A stretch of DNA of 64,000 bases from DATBAX01 sp963762965 (GCA_963762965.1 CAVXME010000003.1:51991-115990); one strand, 5' to 3'; positions 46,866-55,684 are shown, counted from the stretch's first letter. Notes: generated from the sequence alone by a model not told the origin. Translations and numbers: made by a program.

Positions 46866-47330
46866 GTGAAATCACTAGCAACCGCAGCATTAGCAGTGGC
46901 GTTATTGGCAACGGTCGGGATGGCGCAAGAAGGCCCACATGGTCATGGTGAAGGATTCGGCGGGCCGGGGATGGGTCTGCGGGGCTTGGATTTGAGCGAC
47001 GCACAAAAGGCCCAGGTGAAGCAGATTTTCACCGCGGAAAAACCAACTATAAAGCCTCTCATGCAACAGGAAGAACAAAATCATCAACAAATGACTGCAC
47101 TGGTTCGCAGTGGCAGCTTTGAGGAAGCCAAGGCGCAAGCCATCGCCGCCCAGGAGACGCAGATCCATACCCAATTGGCGGTGGAACATGCCAAGATCGA
47201 AGCGCAGGTGTATCAGTTGCTGACCGCGGACCAGAAGGCCAAGCTGGCGGAACGGGAAGCCAAGCGTGACCAGTGGATGCAACAACATGAGAACGATCAG
47301 GCGGGGCCGCCAGACGCTCCGAACGAGTAG
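46866..47330 (+). CDS. Spy/CpxP-like periplasmic protein with LTxxQ motif
   Basis: A 154-residue protein starting at GTG 46866, 6 bp after AGGAGG; the longer frame back to 46791 lacks a ribosome site. VKSLATAALAVALLATVGMA is the signal peptide. A His/Gly-rich start (GPHGHGEGFGGPG) could bind metal. Helices follow, with LSDAQKAQVKQI and the hallmark LTADQKAKLAE, as in Spy, CpxP and related chaperones that sense or buffer envelope stress. Position opposite a Cpx-like pair supports feedback on the sensor kinase. Confidence 0.85.
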   Translation: MKSLATAALAVALLATVGMAQEGPHGHGEGFGGPGMGLRGLDLSDAQKAQVKQIFTAEKPTIKPLMQQEEQNHQQMTALVRSGSFEEAKAQAIAAQETQIHTQLAVEHAKIEAQVYQLLTADQKAKLAEREAKRDQWMQQHENDQAGPPDAPNE

Positions 47331-47426
47331 TTCGATGTAGTGGGGGACCACGGGGGATGGGGGATTTTTTCCCCGTGGGTTAAGTGGGGCGATTTATCGG
47401 GTGGGCTCAGAAAGGCGTTTAAGACC

Positions 47427-47663
47427 ATGGCAACTACGGTATCGGCAACCGATTTCGTGAGCGCCGATTTTGTAAACCTGGTGGCGACCGAGATGGCGCA
47501 TGGCGTGGAAACTGCCGTGGAATGCTGGTTGGCGCGGATCGACCGAGCTTTGACGGATCGACACCTCACTACGCTGGGGAGACTGCAAGCGGTCCAGGAA
47601 GTGTTGCAGGACTACAAGCGACTCACCGGGAAAGTAGAACTCAAATCCACTCGAATTGAATAG
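47427..47663 (+). CDS. Small helical protein, unknown
   Basis: A 78-residue soluble protein from ATG 47427 (MATTVSATDFVSADFVNLVA), with AAAGGCG upstream. The frame is open from 47340, but the extra residues look non-coding. It is predicted helical (LQAVQEVLQDYKRLTGKVEL). The 38-codon membrane gene follows 13 bp later. No known family. Confidence 0.55.
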   Translation: MATTVSATDFVSADFVNLVATEMAHGVETAVECWLARIDRALTDRHLTTLGRLQAVQEVLQDYKRLTGKVELKSTRIE

Positions 47664-47676
47664 ATCGAGGTCCCCC

Positions 47677-47793
47677 ATGGATGTTGATGCTCTGTATTCG
47701 ATTTTGATCAACTGCGGCAGGTTTTTCCTCACCGGCTGGATATTGCTTATCTTGCTGGCATCGGTGATTGTGTTCCGGCGGGATTTGTTGTAA
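47677..47793 (+). CDS. 38-residue single-helix membrane protein
   Basis: A short ORF of 38 codons: MDVDALYSILINCGRFFLTG, then a hydrophobic helix (WILLILLASVIVF) and a basic RRDLL end. GAGGT lies 6 bp before the ATG, and the gene is 13 bp downstream of the preceding small gene. Length, ribosome site, TM profile and spacing all fit a real small membrane protein. Function is unknown. Confidence 0.6.
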   Translation: MDVDALYSILINCGRFFLTGWILLILLASVIVFRRDLL

Positions 47794-47798
47794 CTACA

Positions 47799-47855
47799 GC
47801 TTCTAGCTACTAGCGTCTAGCGAAACCGTCGTTGCTTTGGCTATTAGCTAGAAGC
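47799..47855. repeat. Hairpin with CTAG-rich iterated-word arms
   Basis: GCTTCTAGCTACTAGC (47799-47814) pairs with 47840-47855 at 15 of 16 positions around a 25-nt loop. The arms are built from TAGC/CTAG words. It ends about 50 bp before the ABC transporter start. It is the same kind of structure as at 25297-25381. Confidence 0.75.
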
Positions 47856-47903
47856 CGATCTTCCTGCATCGGCGGCTGGTAGAATTTCATCTACTAGAAG
47901 CAC

Positions 47904-49664
47904 ATGCTGCTCAAAAGCCTTCGTCCCCTCATTCCATATCTCCGAAAGTACCAGCGCAGCTATTGGCTGGGTGCGGTGTGCCTGTTCCTGACCAACGGGG
48001 TGTGGATATTGTTTCCGCAGGTGATTCACCGCGCGGTGGATGATCTGGGGAAAGGCGTCTATCGGTACTCGCTACCGACTTACGGCTTGATGCTGCTGGC
48101 AATCGCCCTCGCCAAAGGTATTTTTCAATATCTGACACGTTCCATTCTGATCGGAGTATCGCGCGAGATCGAATTTGATTTGCGCAACGATCTGTTTCAA
48201 CACCTGGAAAGCCTTTCGTCCTCTTTTTACCAACGCACCCGGACCGGCGACATCATGGCGCGCGCCACCAACGACTTGAATGCGGTGCGGATGCTTCTGG
48301 GGCCGGGCATCATGTATTCGGCCAACACCATCGTGTTCACGGTGGGGGCGCTGATTTTCATGCATGCGATCAGCCCCAAGCTGACCCTGTATGCTTTCCT
48401 GCCACTGCCGGTGGTGAGCGTTGCCATCCAATATTTCGGACGGCGCATTCATGAGCGCTTCGAGAGAATTCAAGCCATGTTTTCCGAGATATCGGCCCGG
48501 GCGCAGGAGAATTTCTCGGGGGCAAGGGTGATCCGCGCTTATGTACAGGAGGAGGCGGAGATTGCTGAATTCGAGACGGCCAACCAGGAATACATTGCAC
48601 GCAGCCTGAAATTGGTACGGCTGATGGGCATGTTGTGGCCGACGCTGGAGACCATGCTGGGCCTGGCCATTGTGCTGGTGCTCTGGGTGGGCGGACGGGA
48701 AGTGATTCAGGGGCGTATGACGCCGGGTGGATTTGTGGCGTTCAACACGTACATGGTGCAACTTACTTTTCCGATTATCGCGCTGGGATGGGTGATCAAT
48801 ATTTTCCAGCGGGGCACGGCGTCGATGTTGAGGATCAATGAGCTGCTGGTCGAGAGGCCGGAGATTGCGGATGAAGAGTCAAAGGCGGCGGACAAGAGTG
48901 TCCGCCCCACACGGGCTGTTGAGGGTGATATTGAATTTCGCAATCTCAACTTTGCTTACAACGGGGCGGCGGTGCTGCATGACATCAATTTGAAAATTCC
49001 GCGGGGTAGTAGTCTGGCCATCGTGGGGCCGACTGGGTCGGGGAAAACTACGCTGGTGAATTTGATTCCGCGGGTTTACGATGCCGCGCCCGGCAGCGTG
49101 CTGATTGATGGCAAATCGGTGCGTGATTATCCGCTGGAAGTGCTGCGACAGAATGTTGGGTTTGTGCCGCAGGAGACATTTCTGTTCAGCGAAACCATCC
49201 GCGAGAATATTGCTTTTGGGGTGCCGAGTGCGAGCGATGAAGAGGTCCGCGCCGCCGCTCGGGCGGCCAGCATTGCGGATGATATTGAAAGCTTTCCCGA
49301 GCAGTATCGAACCCTGGTGGGAGAACGCGGGATCACGCTATCCGGCGGACAGAAGCAGCGTACCGCAATTGCGCGGGCCATTATTCGCAATCCACGAATC
49401 CTGATTCTGGATGATGCGCTCTCCAGCGTGGATACGCATACCGAAGATAAAATCTTGAATCATCTGCGCGAGATCATGCGGGGCCGGACGACGATCTTTA
49501 TTTCCCATCGGGTGTCCACGGTGCGCAATGCGGACCGGATCGCCGTGCTGCATGGGGGGCGGATTGTGGAGCTGGGCACGCACGACGAGCTGATCGCGCG
49601 CGACGGCTATTACACGGATCTCTATAACAAACAATTGCTGGAAGAGGAATTGGCGGAAGTGTGA
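47904..49664 (+). CDS. ABC exporter (fused TMD-NBD, MsbA/MDR type)
   Basis: A 586-residue half-transporter that works as a dimer. Six transmembrane segments span about residues 15-310. The nucleotide-binding domain follows, with Walker A GPTGSGKTTL, Q-loop GFVPQETFLFSETI, signature LSGGQKQR, Walker B ILILDDALSS and the H-loop (FISHR). Substrate is unknown: lipids, drugs or a peptide. The TMD-NBD linker near residues 325-340 (KAADKSVRPTRAVEGDIEF) is encoded in part by a palindromic repeat (48887-48915) that also occurs in the array near recQ. A methyltransferase and an FAD oxidoreductase follow downstream. Confidence 0.92.
   Translation: MLLKSLRPLIPYLRKYQRSYWLGAVCLFLTNGVWILFPQVIHRAVDDLGKGVYRYSLPTYGLMLLAIALAKGIFQYLTRSILIGVSREIEFDLRNDLFQHLESLSSSFYQRTRTGDIMARATNDLNAVRMLLGPGIMYSANTIVFTVGALIFMHAISPKLTLYAFLPLPVVSVAIQYFGRRIHERFERIQAMFSEISARAQENFSGARVIRAYVQEEAEIAEFETANQEYIARSLKLVRLMGMLWPTLETMLGLAIVLVLWVGGREVIQGRMTPGGFVAFNTYMVQLTFPIIALGWVINIFQRGTASMLRINELLVERPEIADEESKAADKSVRPTRAVEGDIEFRNLNFAYNGAAVLHDINLKIPRGSSLAIVGPTGSGKTTLVNLIPRVYDAAPGSVLIDGKSVRDYPLEVLRQNVGFVPQETFLFSETIRENIAFGVPSASDEEVRAAARAASIADDIESFPEQYRTLVGERGITLSGGQKQRTAIARAIIRNPRILILDDALSSVDTHTEDKILNHLREIMRGRTTIFISHRVSTVRNADRIAVLHGGRIVELGTHDELIARDGYYTDLYNKQLLEEELAEV
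48887..48915. repeat. Palindromic repeat copy inside the ABC transporter gene
   Basis: GGCGGACA-AGAG-TGTCCGCC (48887-48906) and the following CCACACGGGC match the segment at 61921-61947 of the tandem array at 25 of 27 positions. It is read in frame in the linker between the membrane and nucleotide-binding domains. Confidence 0.8.
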
Positions 49665-49766
49665 TGGCGCGAATCTTCAGTTTTATTGACACCCAATTGA
49701 CAACTGCTAATTAGATTCTGCCCTAAACTGGGTTTGCGTGACTTGGTTTTGCATGACTGGGTTGAC

Positions 49767-50453
49767 ATGAAAAGATCGGTCACTGCTGAGCTGCTCGATA
49801 CCGATTCCGGCACCCCGGCCGAAATCACCGCTTCGCTCGCCGATCTGCGGAGTATCAATCGGCGGTTTGGCGGGATTGCGACCACGCAGGCGCTGGTTGA
49901 GGAGGTTGCTCACAAGCTTAATGCGAAGAAGCTTTCGTTGCTGGAAGTGGCGGCCGGATCTGGAGATGTGGCGATCAGTGTCTCGGAACGGCTGAAGGAG
50001 CGTGGGATTGGGGTGGAAGTCACCCTGCTGGATCGGGCCGCATCTCATTTGCCAGTTCTTTCGTCCAACGGACATTCGGTGAGACGCACGGTTGTGGGCG
50101 ATGCGCTGGCGTTGCCTTTTCCCGACGGCAGTTTTGATGTGGTGGATTGCGGGCTGTTCACGCACCACTTGATGCCGGAGCAAGTGGTGCAATTTGTGAA
50201 TGAAGGATTGCGGGTCTGCCGCCGCGCGGTGCTGATTAACGATCTGGTAAGGCATGCGGCGCATTTGGCGCTGGTGTATGCGGCGATTCCGCTTTATGGC
50301 AGCCGGCTTACGCGGCACGATGCACCAGCTTCCGTGCGGCAGGCTTACACGCCGCAGGAGATACGCGAGTTGTTGAGACAAAGCAAAGCGGCGCGGGTGG
50401 AAATTCGCCGGCATTATTTGTTTCGCATGGGTGTGATTGTCTGGAAAAGCTAA
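49767..50453 (+). CDS. SAM-dependent methyltransferase
   Basis: A 228-residue class I methyltransferase from ATG 49767 (MKRSVTAELLDTDSG). The SAM loop is LLEVAAGSGDVAISVSERL, with the acidic residue in VTLLDRA and motif GDALALPFPDGSFDVVDCGL. The C-terminal half (VCRRAVLINDLVRHAAHLAL) is hydrophobic and may bind a lipophilic substrate. It lies 32 bp before the FAD oxidoreductase, a pair that in related genomes often accompanies a type III polyketide synthase; no such gene is in this window. Confidence 0.85.
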   Translation: MKRSVTAELLDTDSGTPAEITASLADLRSINRRFGGIATTQALVEEVAHKLNAKKLSLLEVAAGSGDVAISVSERLKERGIGVEVTLLDRAASHLPVLSSNGHSVRRTVVGDALALPFPDGSFDVVDCGLFTHHLMPEQVVQFVNEGLRVCRRAVLINDLVRHAAHLALVYAAIPLYGSRLTRHDAPASVRQAYTPQEIRELLRQSKAARVEIRRHYLFRMGVIVWKS

Positions 50454-50484
50454 ATTCCGTGCAGCAAGGATTAGGTTTCGAAAT

Positions 50485-51648
50485 ATGTACGATTTGATTG
50501 TCATCGGCGGCGGCCCGGCGGGAACATCGGCGGCGATTACGGCGGCACGTGCTGGGGCGCGGGTTTTGTTGCTGGAGCGCGGGCGTTTTCCGCGTCACAA
50601 AGTGTGTGGGGAGTTTGTGTCCGCTGAGTCGCTGGACCTGCTGGGCCGCCTGTTGGATTCCGGCGGCAGGAATTTGTTGAACGATGCTGTCCGTATTGCC
50701 CATGCGCGGATCTTTCTGGACGGGCACACGTTGCGCACGGTCGCCGATCCGCCGGCGGCCAGCATCGCGCGGCTGGAGCTGGATGAGGCATTGTGGAATT
50801 CGGCGATTGAGTGCGGTGTGGATGCGCGACAGCAGACCGTGGTACAGGGAATTAACGGGACCGGACCGTTTCAGGTCAAGACAGCGGACGGAGAGTTTGA
50901 GGCGCAGGCTGTGATCAATGCTTCGGGACGCTGGTCAAATCTGACGGCGCAAGCAGGCAACGGCGGGAGCGAGAAGTGGGTAGGGCTTAAGGGCCACTTT
51001 GCCGAATCGCCGGTGGAAATATCTGTCGACCTGTATTTTTTTGAGGGCGGTTATTGTGGGGTGCAGCCCGTCGATCTTAATGCGGGAGATTCGAAAAGCG
51101 GTCGGGTGAATGCCTGTGCCATGGTGCGGGCGGATGTGGCGAGCAGTTTGCCCGAGGTGTTTGCCCGCTATCCTGCGTTATTGGAGCGCAGTCGTCGATG
51201 GGAACCATTGAGTGATCCGGTCACAACTTCGCCACTGATTTTCCGCCAGCCGCAGCCGGAGCGGGCGGGAGTTTTAATGGTAGGCGATGCCGCTGCATTT
51301 GTGGATCCTTTTGTGGGCGACGGCGTGTCTTTAGCGTTGCGCGGCGGATCGTTGGCGGCCGAGCACCTGGTGCCGTTCTTTAAAAAGGAGATTTCATTGC
51401 CGGACGCAGTGGCGGCATATCGCAGGCAGTATCAAGCCAGCCTGGCGCCGGTTTTCCGGGCGTCTTCGGGCATTCGTAGATTGCTGGGACTGCCGCGTCC
51501 GGTGCGCAGGCCTTTGCTGTACTTATTTGGCAAGACGCCCGCGCTTCTGCGTTACCTCGGAAGAAAAACCAGATGGATTGCTGAGACCGAGCTGGCAGAT
51601 CAGGATCGCTTCATTGGTGGCGGGAGATTCAGTTACCGCAGAGGCTGA
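50485..51648 (+). CDS. FAD-dependent oxidoreductase, geranylgeranyl-reductase type
   Basis: A 387-residue flavoprotein from ATG 50485. VIGGGPAGTSAAITAARAGA is the FAD loop; ERGRFPRHKVCGEFVSAES is characteristic of the geranylgeranyl reductase/halogenase group; GDAAAFVDPFVGDGVSLALR is the second FAD motif. Such enzymes reduce or hydroxylate isoprenoid, quinone or polyketide substrates. With the upstream methyltransferase it suggests tailoring of a lipid or quinone-like product. No pathway can be named. Confidence 0.88.
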   Translation: MYDLIVIGGGPAGTSAAITAARAGARVLLLERGRFPRHKVCGEFVSAESLDLLGRLLDSGGRNLLNDAVRIAHARIFLDGHTLRTVADPPAASIARLELDEALWNSAIECGVDARQQTVVQGINGTGPFQVKTADGEFEAQAVINASGRWSNLTAQAGNGGSEKWVGLKGHFAESPVEISVDLYFFEGGYCGVQPVDLNAGDSKSGRVNACAMVRADVASSLPEVFARYPALLERSRRWEPLSDPVTTSPLIFRQPQPERAGVLMVGDAAAFVDPFVGDGVSLALRGGSLAAEHLVPFFKKEISLPDAVAAYRRQYQASLAPVFRASSGIRRLLGLPRPVRRPLLYLFGKTPALLRYLGRKTRWIAETELADQDRFIGGGRFSYRRG

Positions 51649-51811
51649 AGCCCCCGCAGAGAGTAGCGCCTTTAACGCAGTGCTGGAAGCGCTCTCCACC
51701 CTAAACCTCTGCTCCAACTCTAAAAACAGCTGCTTCACCCTAAGCCACTGTGCAATTCTTAAAATGGCTCGTTGACGAATGGGTGAATCGGAGTACCGAT
51801 TCTGTGTGAGT

Positions 51812-53020
51812 TTAGCGCGCTGCGGGCGGCTTGTAGAACCAGCCGATGAAGTCATTGATCTTCTTGAGTTTGACTGGGTCAGTTTCGTGTTCGGCGGCCG
51901 CTTTCAAGATGGGCAGTTCAAAGCGGAAATACTTTCCGATCATCTCGCCATCGTTGGTCAGGAATGCGGTTTCGACCGCCTGCTCGGTTGCCGGGGGGAT
52001 GAGTTCCAGGCGTCCGACAAAAACTCGTGTGGTTTGGGCCGGTGCCGGGCGGATCGCGAGTGGCAGAATCGTATTCACGAACTGCGAAGGCACGATGTAA
52101 ATCAATCGGCTACCTTCTTCGGACCAGGAATCGCGCCAGGTTTCAACCATGGCGTGGGCTTCATCCGGGAACAGGCCCTGACCCACCAGAATTCCCTCCA
52201 GCTCATTGTTTAGAGAATCAGTGTTTAGAGAATCGACGCTGCCGTTGAGTTCGGGAGGGTCCAAAGTCATTTCACTTTGCAGCAAGCCTCCCACGCGGTA
52301 GCCCATTTTGTCGCCGCGACGTTCGAACAGGATGACGTTGGGGACCGCTTCCTGGTTGAGATTGCTGACCAGAACTCTGCCATCGGGCGTTATTTTCGCG
52401 GAAATGGGAACGGGGAATGTCGACACGCCACGATAGAAGAGAAACTTTTCCTGCTGGAAACCTGTCTGCGTTTTTATGCGGAGAGGTGTGGAAGAGGTTT
52501 CGCGGGCGGAATAGTAACGATTGTCATTCTTCTCGCGGGGAAAGTCCGGGTTTAGAGATGGCATGAGTTGGATGGAATCCCAGGCAATGCTGCCATCGGC
52601 GTGGTTCTTGTAGAGAGATTCGTCCTTGACCATGGCGGAGGGTTCGACCCGGCTGGCGTGCGGGTACCACTCGGTAATAAGGCCCTTGGAGAAAGCCACC
52701 TTCACGGAAAGCGTGGTCTCGTGCGGAGAATAAAAATATAGCACCGGCGTTTCCATGCGGACCGTCCCACGCAGGTTGATCTTGAAGTTGGAACCTCGAA
52801 AAGTTTCCACGAACATGGGAAGGTCGGATCCGTTTAGCGGCAGCCATTGCATGGCTTTGCCATCGCTGCCCGCAATTGAGGTAAAGGTTCCCCATTCGTG
52901 GGCGGTGAGATCGGGATCCTGCTGCCGGGTTTGTTTGCCGAGAAGGCGGAACGAAAGGACGAGGCAAAGAGCCGAGAGCAGGAGGACGTACGACAATCGG
53001 CGCAACAGTTTTGACGGCAT
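51812..53020 (-). CDS. Exported HEWGTFTS-motif protein, unknown function
   Basis: A 402-residue protein with an N-terminal signal anchor (LLRRLSYVLLLSALCLVLSF). After it comes the sequence LTAHEWGTFTSIAGSDGKAM, a motif I associate with uncharacterised secreted proteins of Acidobacteria, Planctomycetes and Verrucomicrobia. The rest is mainly beta (VRMETPVLYFYSPHETTLSV; VLVSNLNQEAVPNVILFERR) with a late helix near the C-terminus (AMVETWRDSWSEEGSRLIYI). No enzyme motif is recognisable. Confidence 0.65.
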   Translation of the reverse strand: MPSKLLRRLSYVLLLSALCLVLSFRLLGKQTRQQDPDLTAHEWGTFTSIAGSDGKAMQWLPLNGSDLPMFVETFRGSNFKINLRGTVRMETPVLYFYSPHETTLSVKVAFSKGLITEWYPHASRVEPSAMVKDESLYKNHADGSIAWDSIQLMPSLNPDFPREKNDNRYYSARETSSTPLRIKTQTGFQQEKFLFYRGVSTFPVPISAKITPDGRVLVSNLNQEAVPNVILFERRGDKMGYRVGGLLQSEMTLDPPELNGSVDSLNTDSLNNELEGILVGQGLFPDEAHAMVETWRDSWSEEGSRLIYIVPSQFVNTILPLAIRPAPAQTTRVFVGRLELIPPATEQAVETAFLTNDGEMIGKYFRFELPILKAAAEHETDPVKLKKINDFIGWFYKPPAAR

Positions 53021-53069
53021 GGCAGACCCTCCACGAGCGGCCCGGAATGAATTTTACGCCTGGGTGGGG

Positions 53070-53795
53070 TTAGCGAACAACCAATACTTCGCGGATGTTG
53101 TCGCGGGTGAGGAAAAACTTGATGGAGGCGAAGTCGCGGAACAGGGTCTCAATATGGCGGTTATTGAATACGCGTTGCAGGCGGAAGCCGTTTCCGACGG
53201 CGGTATGTAACGCGCCGGTTGGTCCGCGGCGCACTTCGTGGCGGGGCTCGATATGCTGCATTTCCAGGGTATCGGGGCTGACAATGTGGTAACGATAGCA
53301 AGGCGCGTCCGGACCGGCTTCGCGGGTGTGAAAGAAAGCCAGCAGAACGCCGCCCGGCTTCAGCATGGACCACAAACGTCCGACTACGGGCTTGACCAGG
53401 CCTTCGTCGAGGTAATCGGCCAGATTCCAGCACAATACGGCATCGAACTGGGCGGCGGGATGGACCAGATTTTCGGCCAGGAATTTCTTGCTGTCGAGAG
53501 CGGGCTGGCCTTGCTCGTCCTTGGTGACGAGTGACGGATCAGTGGAAGCGTCGAGCAGGTCTTCGCTGTAAATCTTGTGCCCCAGTCCGGTGAGGTAACG
53601 GATATTCGCGGCGGAAGTGGAACCAATATCGAGGACGTAGAGTGGCTCTTCCGGTTTTAGGACCCGCACCAGTTCACCCAGGCCGCTGGACCGGCGAGTC
53701 AGGCGCTGGGCAGCCGGAGTGGCTTTTAAACCTTGACCCTCGTCTGCCGATGAACCCCGAAAGAGTCTCATGAAACCGTGCGATGCAGATACCAT
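53070..53795 (-). CDS. SAM-dependent methyltransferase-like protein
   Basis: A 241-residue protein from ATG 53795, with AGGAAG 5 bp upstream (a longer frame begins at a TTG, 53813). The Rossmann loop is YVLDIGSTSAANIRYLTGLG, with EDLLDAS after it, and FDAVLCWNLADYLDE and RLWSMLKPGGVLLAFFH follow, as in class I methyltransferases. The glycine loop is GST rather than GxG, so activity is less certain. It is transcribed toward the HEWGTFTS gene. Bactofilin lies upstream on the same strand. Confidence 0.75.
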   Translation of the reverse strand: MVSASHGFMRLFRGSSADEGQGLKATPAAQRLTRRSSGLGELVRVLKPEEPLYVLDIGSTSAANIRYLTGLGHKIYSEDLLDASTDPSLVTKDEQGQPALDSKKFLAENLVHPAAQFDAVLCWNLADYLDEGLVKPVVGRLWSMLKPGGVLLAFFHTREAGPDAPCYRYHIVSPDTLEMQHIEPRHEVRRGPTGALHTAVGNGFRLQRVFNNRHIETLFRDFASIKFFLTRDNIREVLVVR

Positions 53796-53921
53796 TGAAC
53801 TTCCTGATTGCAAGTTCTGCTAGGAAATAACCGATTCTAAAATATAACCCACCAGGTTAGCGCTAACTCTCAAAACTTGGTCTGCCAGGTTACCGGAGTT
53901 TTCCGGGCTCGAGGCCTTGGA

Positions 53922-54278
53922 TTAGGACTTAACCGCAGTCCCATCTTTCTGGATATCGACTTTGCCCTTGAAATAGGCGCCGTCTTCGATCGAAATCCGC
54001 TGGGTGGCGATGTCGCCCGTGGTGACGGCGGACTTTCGCAACTCGGTGCGGTCGCTGGCGCGGATGCTGCCCTCCAGTTTGCCCTGCACGATGACGCTCT
54101 TGGCATTGACGTTGGCGCGAACCTGCCCGTGGGGGCCGACCGTCAAACTATTGCCCGCCAGTTCGATGCTGCCTTCCACCTGTCCGTCGACGTACAAGTC
54201 CTCGCTGCCGGAGAGTTCTCCCTTGATGATGACGGACTTGCCAATGTTTGCCACTTCCGTCGTCTTCGGCGTCTCCAT
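53922..54278 (-). CDS. Bactofilin (polymer-forming cytoskeletal protein)
   Basis: A 118-residue protein from ATG 54278 with a strong AAGGAGG upstream; the longer frame to 54317 is not needed. The core is a right-handed beta helix with regular turns: VIIKGELSGSEDLYVDGQVE, GSIELAGNSLTVGPHGQVRA, VIVQGKLEGSIRASDRTELR and TGDIATQRISIEDGAYFKGK. Bactofilins polymerise without nucleotides at the membrane and guide cell shape, stalks or chromosome position. The short charged ends fit the family. Confidence 0.93.
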   Translation of the reverse strand: METPKTTEVANIGKSVIIKGELSGSEDLYVDGQVEGSIELAGNSLTVGPHGQVRANVNAKSVIVQGKLEGSIRASDRTELRKSAVTTGDIATQRISIEDGAYFKGKVDIQKDGTAVKS

Positions 54279-54384
54279 AATCTTAGCCTCCTTGGGCTGG
54301 TGAACTGCGGGATGCACTTGAAAATACCGGATTTTAAATCATCTTGCTACACGCCGGGCGGCCAAAGCCAAAGAAGTGGACCGG

Positions 54385-54413
54385 GTAAAATATCCTGTAA
54401 AAAAATTTGTAAA
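54385..54413 (+). promoter_or_regulatory. Three GTAAA words at a 12-bp period
   Basis: GTAAA starts at 54385, 54397 and 54409, exactly 12 bp apart, in the AT-rich part of the gap between divergent bactofilin and the secreted-protein gene. The 12-bp spacing is not the CpxR 10-bp spacing. A further hairpin (AAGCTCG/CGAGCTT, 54600-54619) sits 11 bp before the downstream start. The rest of the 350-bp gap shows no gene. Confidence 0.3.
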
Positions 54414-54630
54414 ACTGCCTCACGCAGGGTTGTGATGACTATATCCTACGGATGTGGTGATGACAAACCTGGTATGACCTGTCGAGTGGGACATATTTAC
54501 CACGGAATGTTCGTTTTGGTACATGGAGGTTCCGGGGACGTGCGCTTGCGGTCGAGGATGGCAAATCAATGGCGACCGATGTACAACTGTGGGTACGGAA
54601 AGCTCGTCTAAACGAGCTTGTGTGAATTTT

Positions 54631-55536
54631 ATGCGACGCCGATACAGCTTCGTGCGATTTAACCTGCTGACAGCAGCGCTCGCGCTGAGCATTGCGGTCC
54701 AGGTTTTTGCCCAGCGACCGTCGGAACCTGCCGTGGAACTCGTCCGCCGGACGGTACAGAACGAGATCAAAGCCAACAACAATAATGTGGCTTTTTCGTT
54801 TCAGGAACGGCGGGAGTCGCCCGCCGGCTCGCAGGTCGAATTGATGGTGGAGACGCGGGAAGCCATGGCGGGAATGCTGATCGCCAACAACGACCATCCC
54901 CTCAACGCCGAACAGCGGCAAGCAGAGATTGCCCATCTGGACCACCTGGTGCAAGACCCGGCAGAACTGGCCCGCAAGAAAACCAAGGAAGCTGAGACCA
55001 AAGACCGGATCACACGAATCGTCAAAGCCCTGCCGGATGCGTTCCTGTATGAGTTTGATGGAACGGACACCGGCAACCCGCTTATGGGAGGCCAGGCAGC
55101 GCGGCTCACACGGCTGAAGTTTACGCCCAATCCGAAATATGATCCGCCTTCCCATGTGGAACAAATCCTGACTGGAATGCAAGGCACCATGCTGATTGAC
55201 GCCAAGCAGGAGCGGGTGGCTCGGATCGATGGCGTGCTCGCTCGCGAAGTGGGGTTTGGCTGGGGGATTCTCGGGCATCTAAACCCGGGAGGGCATTTGA
55301 TGGTGGACCAGGCGGACGTGGGCGGGGGCAATTGGGAAGTCACACGTTTGGGACTGGACCTAACCGGCAAACTCTTCTTCATCAAACCTCTGGTTTACAA
55401 GTCGACGAAAACTTATAGCGCCTTCCATCCCGCACCGCCCAATCTATCTTTTGCCGAGGGCGTGGAACTGCTGAAAAAACACGAGGCCTTTCTGGCCACG
55501 AATCAGGAAGCCAACCAGGCTCAGAAGGGTCGTTAG
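54631..55536 (+). CDS. Secreted protein of unknown function
   Basis: A 301-residue protein from ATG 54631 with an export signal (FNLLTAALALSIAVQVFAQR). The frame is open upstream to 54523 but the hairpin at 54600-54619 makes the later start more likely. Blocks include VRRTVQNEIKANNNNVAFSF, YEFDGTDTGNPLMGGQAARL and VLAREVGFGWGILGHLNPGG; mostly beta in character. I believe related proteins occur in other Acidobacteria, but no function is known to me. Confidence 0.65.
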   Translation: MRRRYSFVRFNLLTAALALSIAVQVFAQRPSEPAVELVRRTVQNEIKANNNNVAFSFQERRESPAGSQVELMVETREAMAGMLIANNDHPLNAEQRQAEIAHLDHLVQDPAELARKKTKEAETKDRITRIVKALPDAFLYEFDGTDTGNPLMGGQAARLTRLKFTPNPKYDPPSHVEQILTGMQGTMLIDAKQERVARIDGVLAREVGFGWGILGHLNPGGHLMVDQADVGGGNWEVTRLGLDLTGKLFFIKPLVYKSTKTYSAFHPAPPNLSFAEGVELLKKHEAFLATNQEANQAQKGR

Positions 55537-55557
55537 TGGCTAACCGCGCGAGGAAAG

Positions 55558-55675
55558 CTTTTAACCGCAAAGATCGGGAAGGACGGAACGCAAAGGTCGC
55601 TAAGAGAAGCTAAGCCGAATTGATGTGGTTGTCTTCGCGTTCTTTGCGATTTCTTGGCGTACTTTGCGATTAAGG
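55558..55675. repeat. Imperfect hairpin with iterated CGCAAAG words
   Basis: The left part (55558-55608) repeats CGCAAAG-type words and the right part (55631-55675) carries the complementary CTTTGCG words. It is the sister of the element at 29363-29447, with the same TTTAACCGCAAAG start. It fills the gap between the secreted protein and the menC-like gene. Confidence 0.7.
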
Positions 55676-55684
55676 TTTAGCAAT

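Noticed and set aside
49734..51648. Type III polyketide synthase cluster
   Set aside because: The methyltransferase and FAD oxidoreductase pair is present but no chalcone-synthase-like gene exists in the window.
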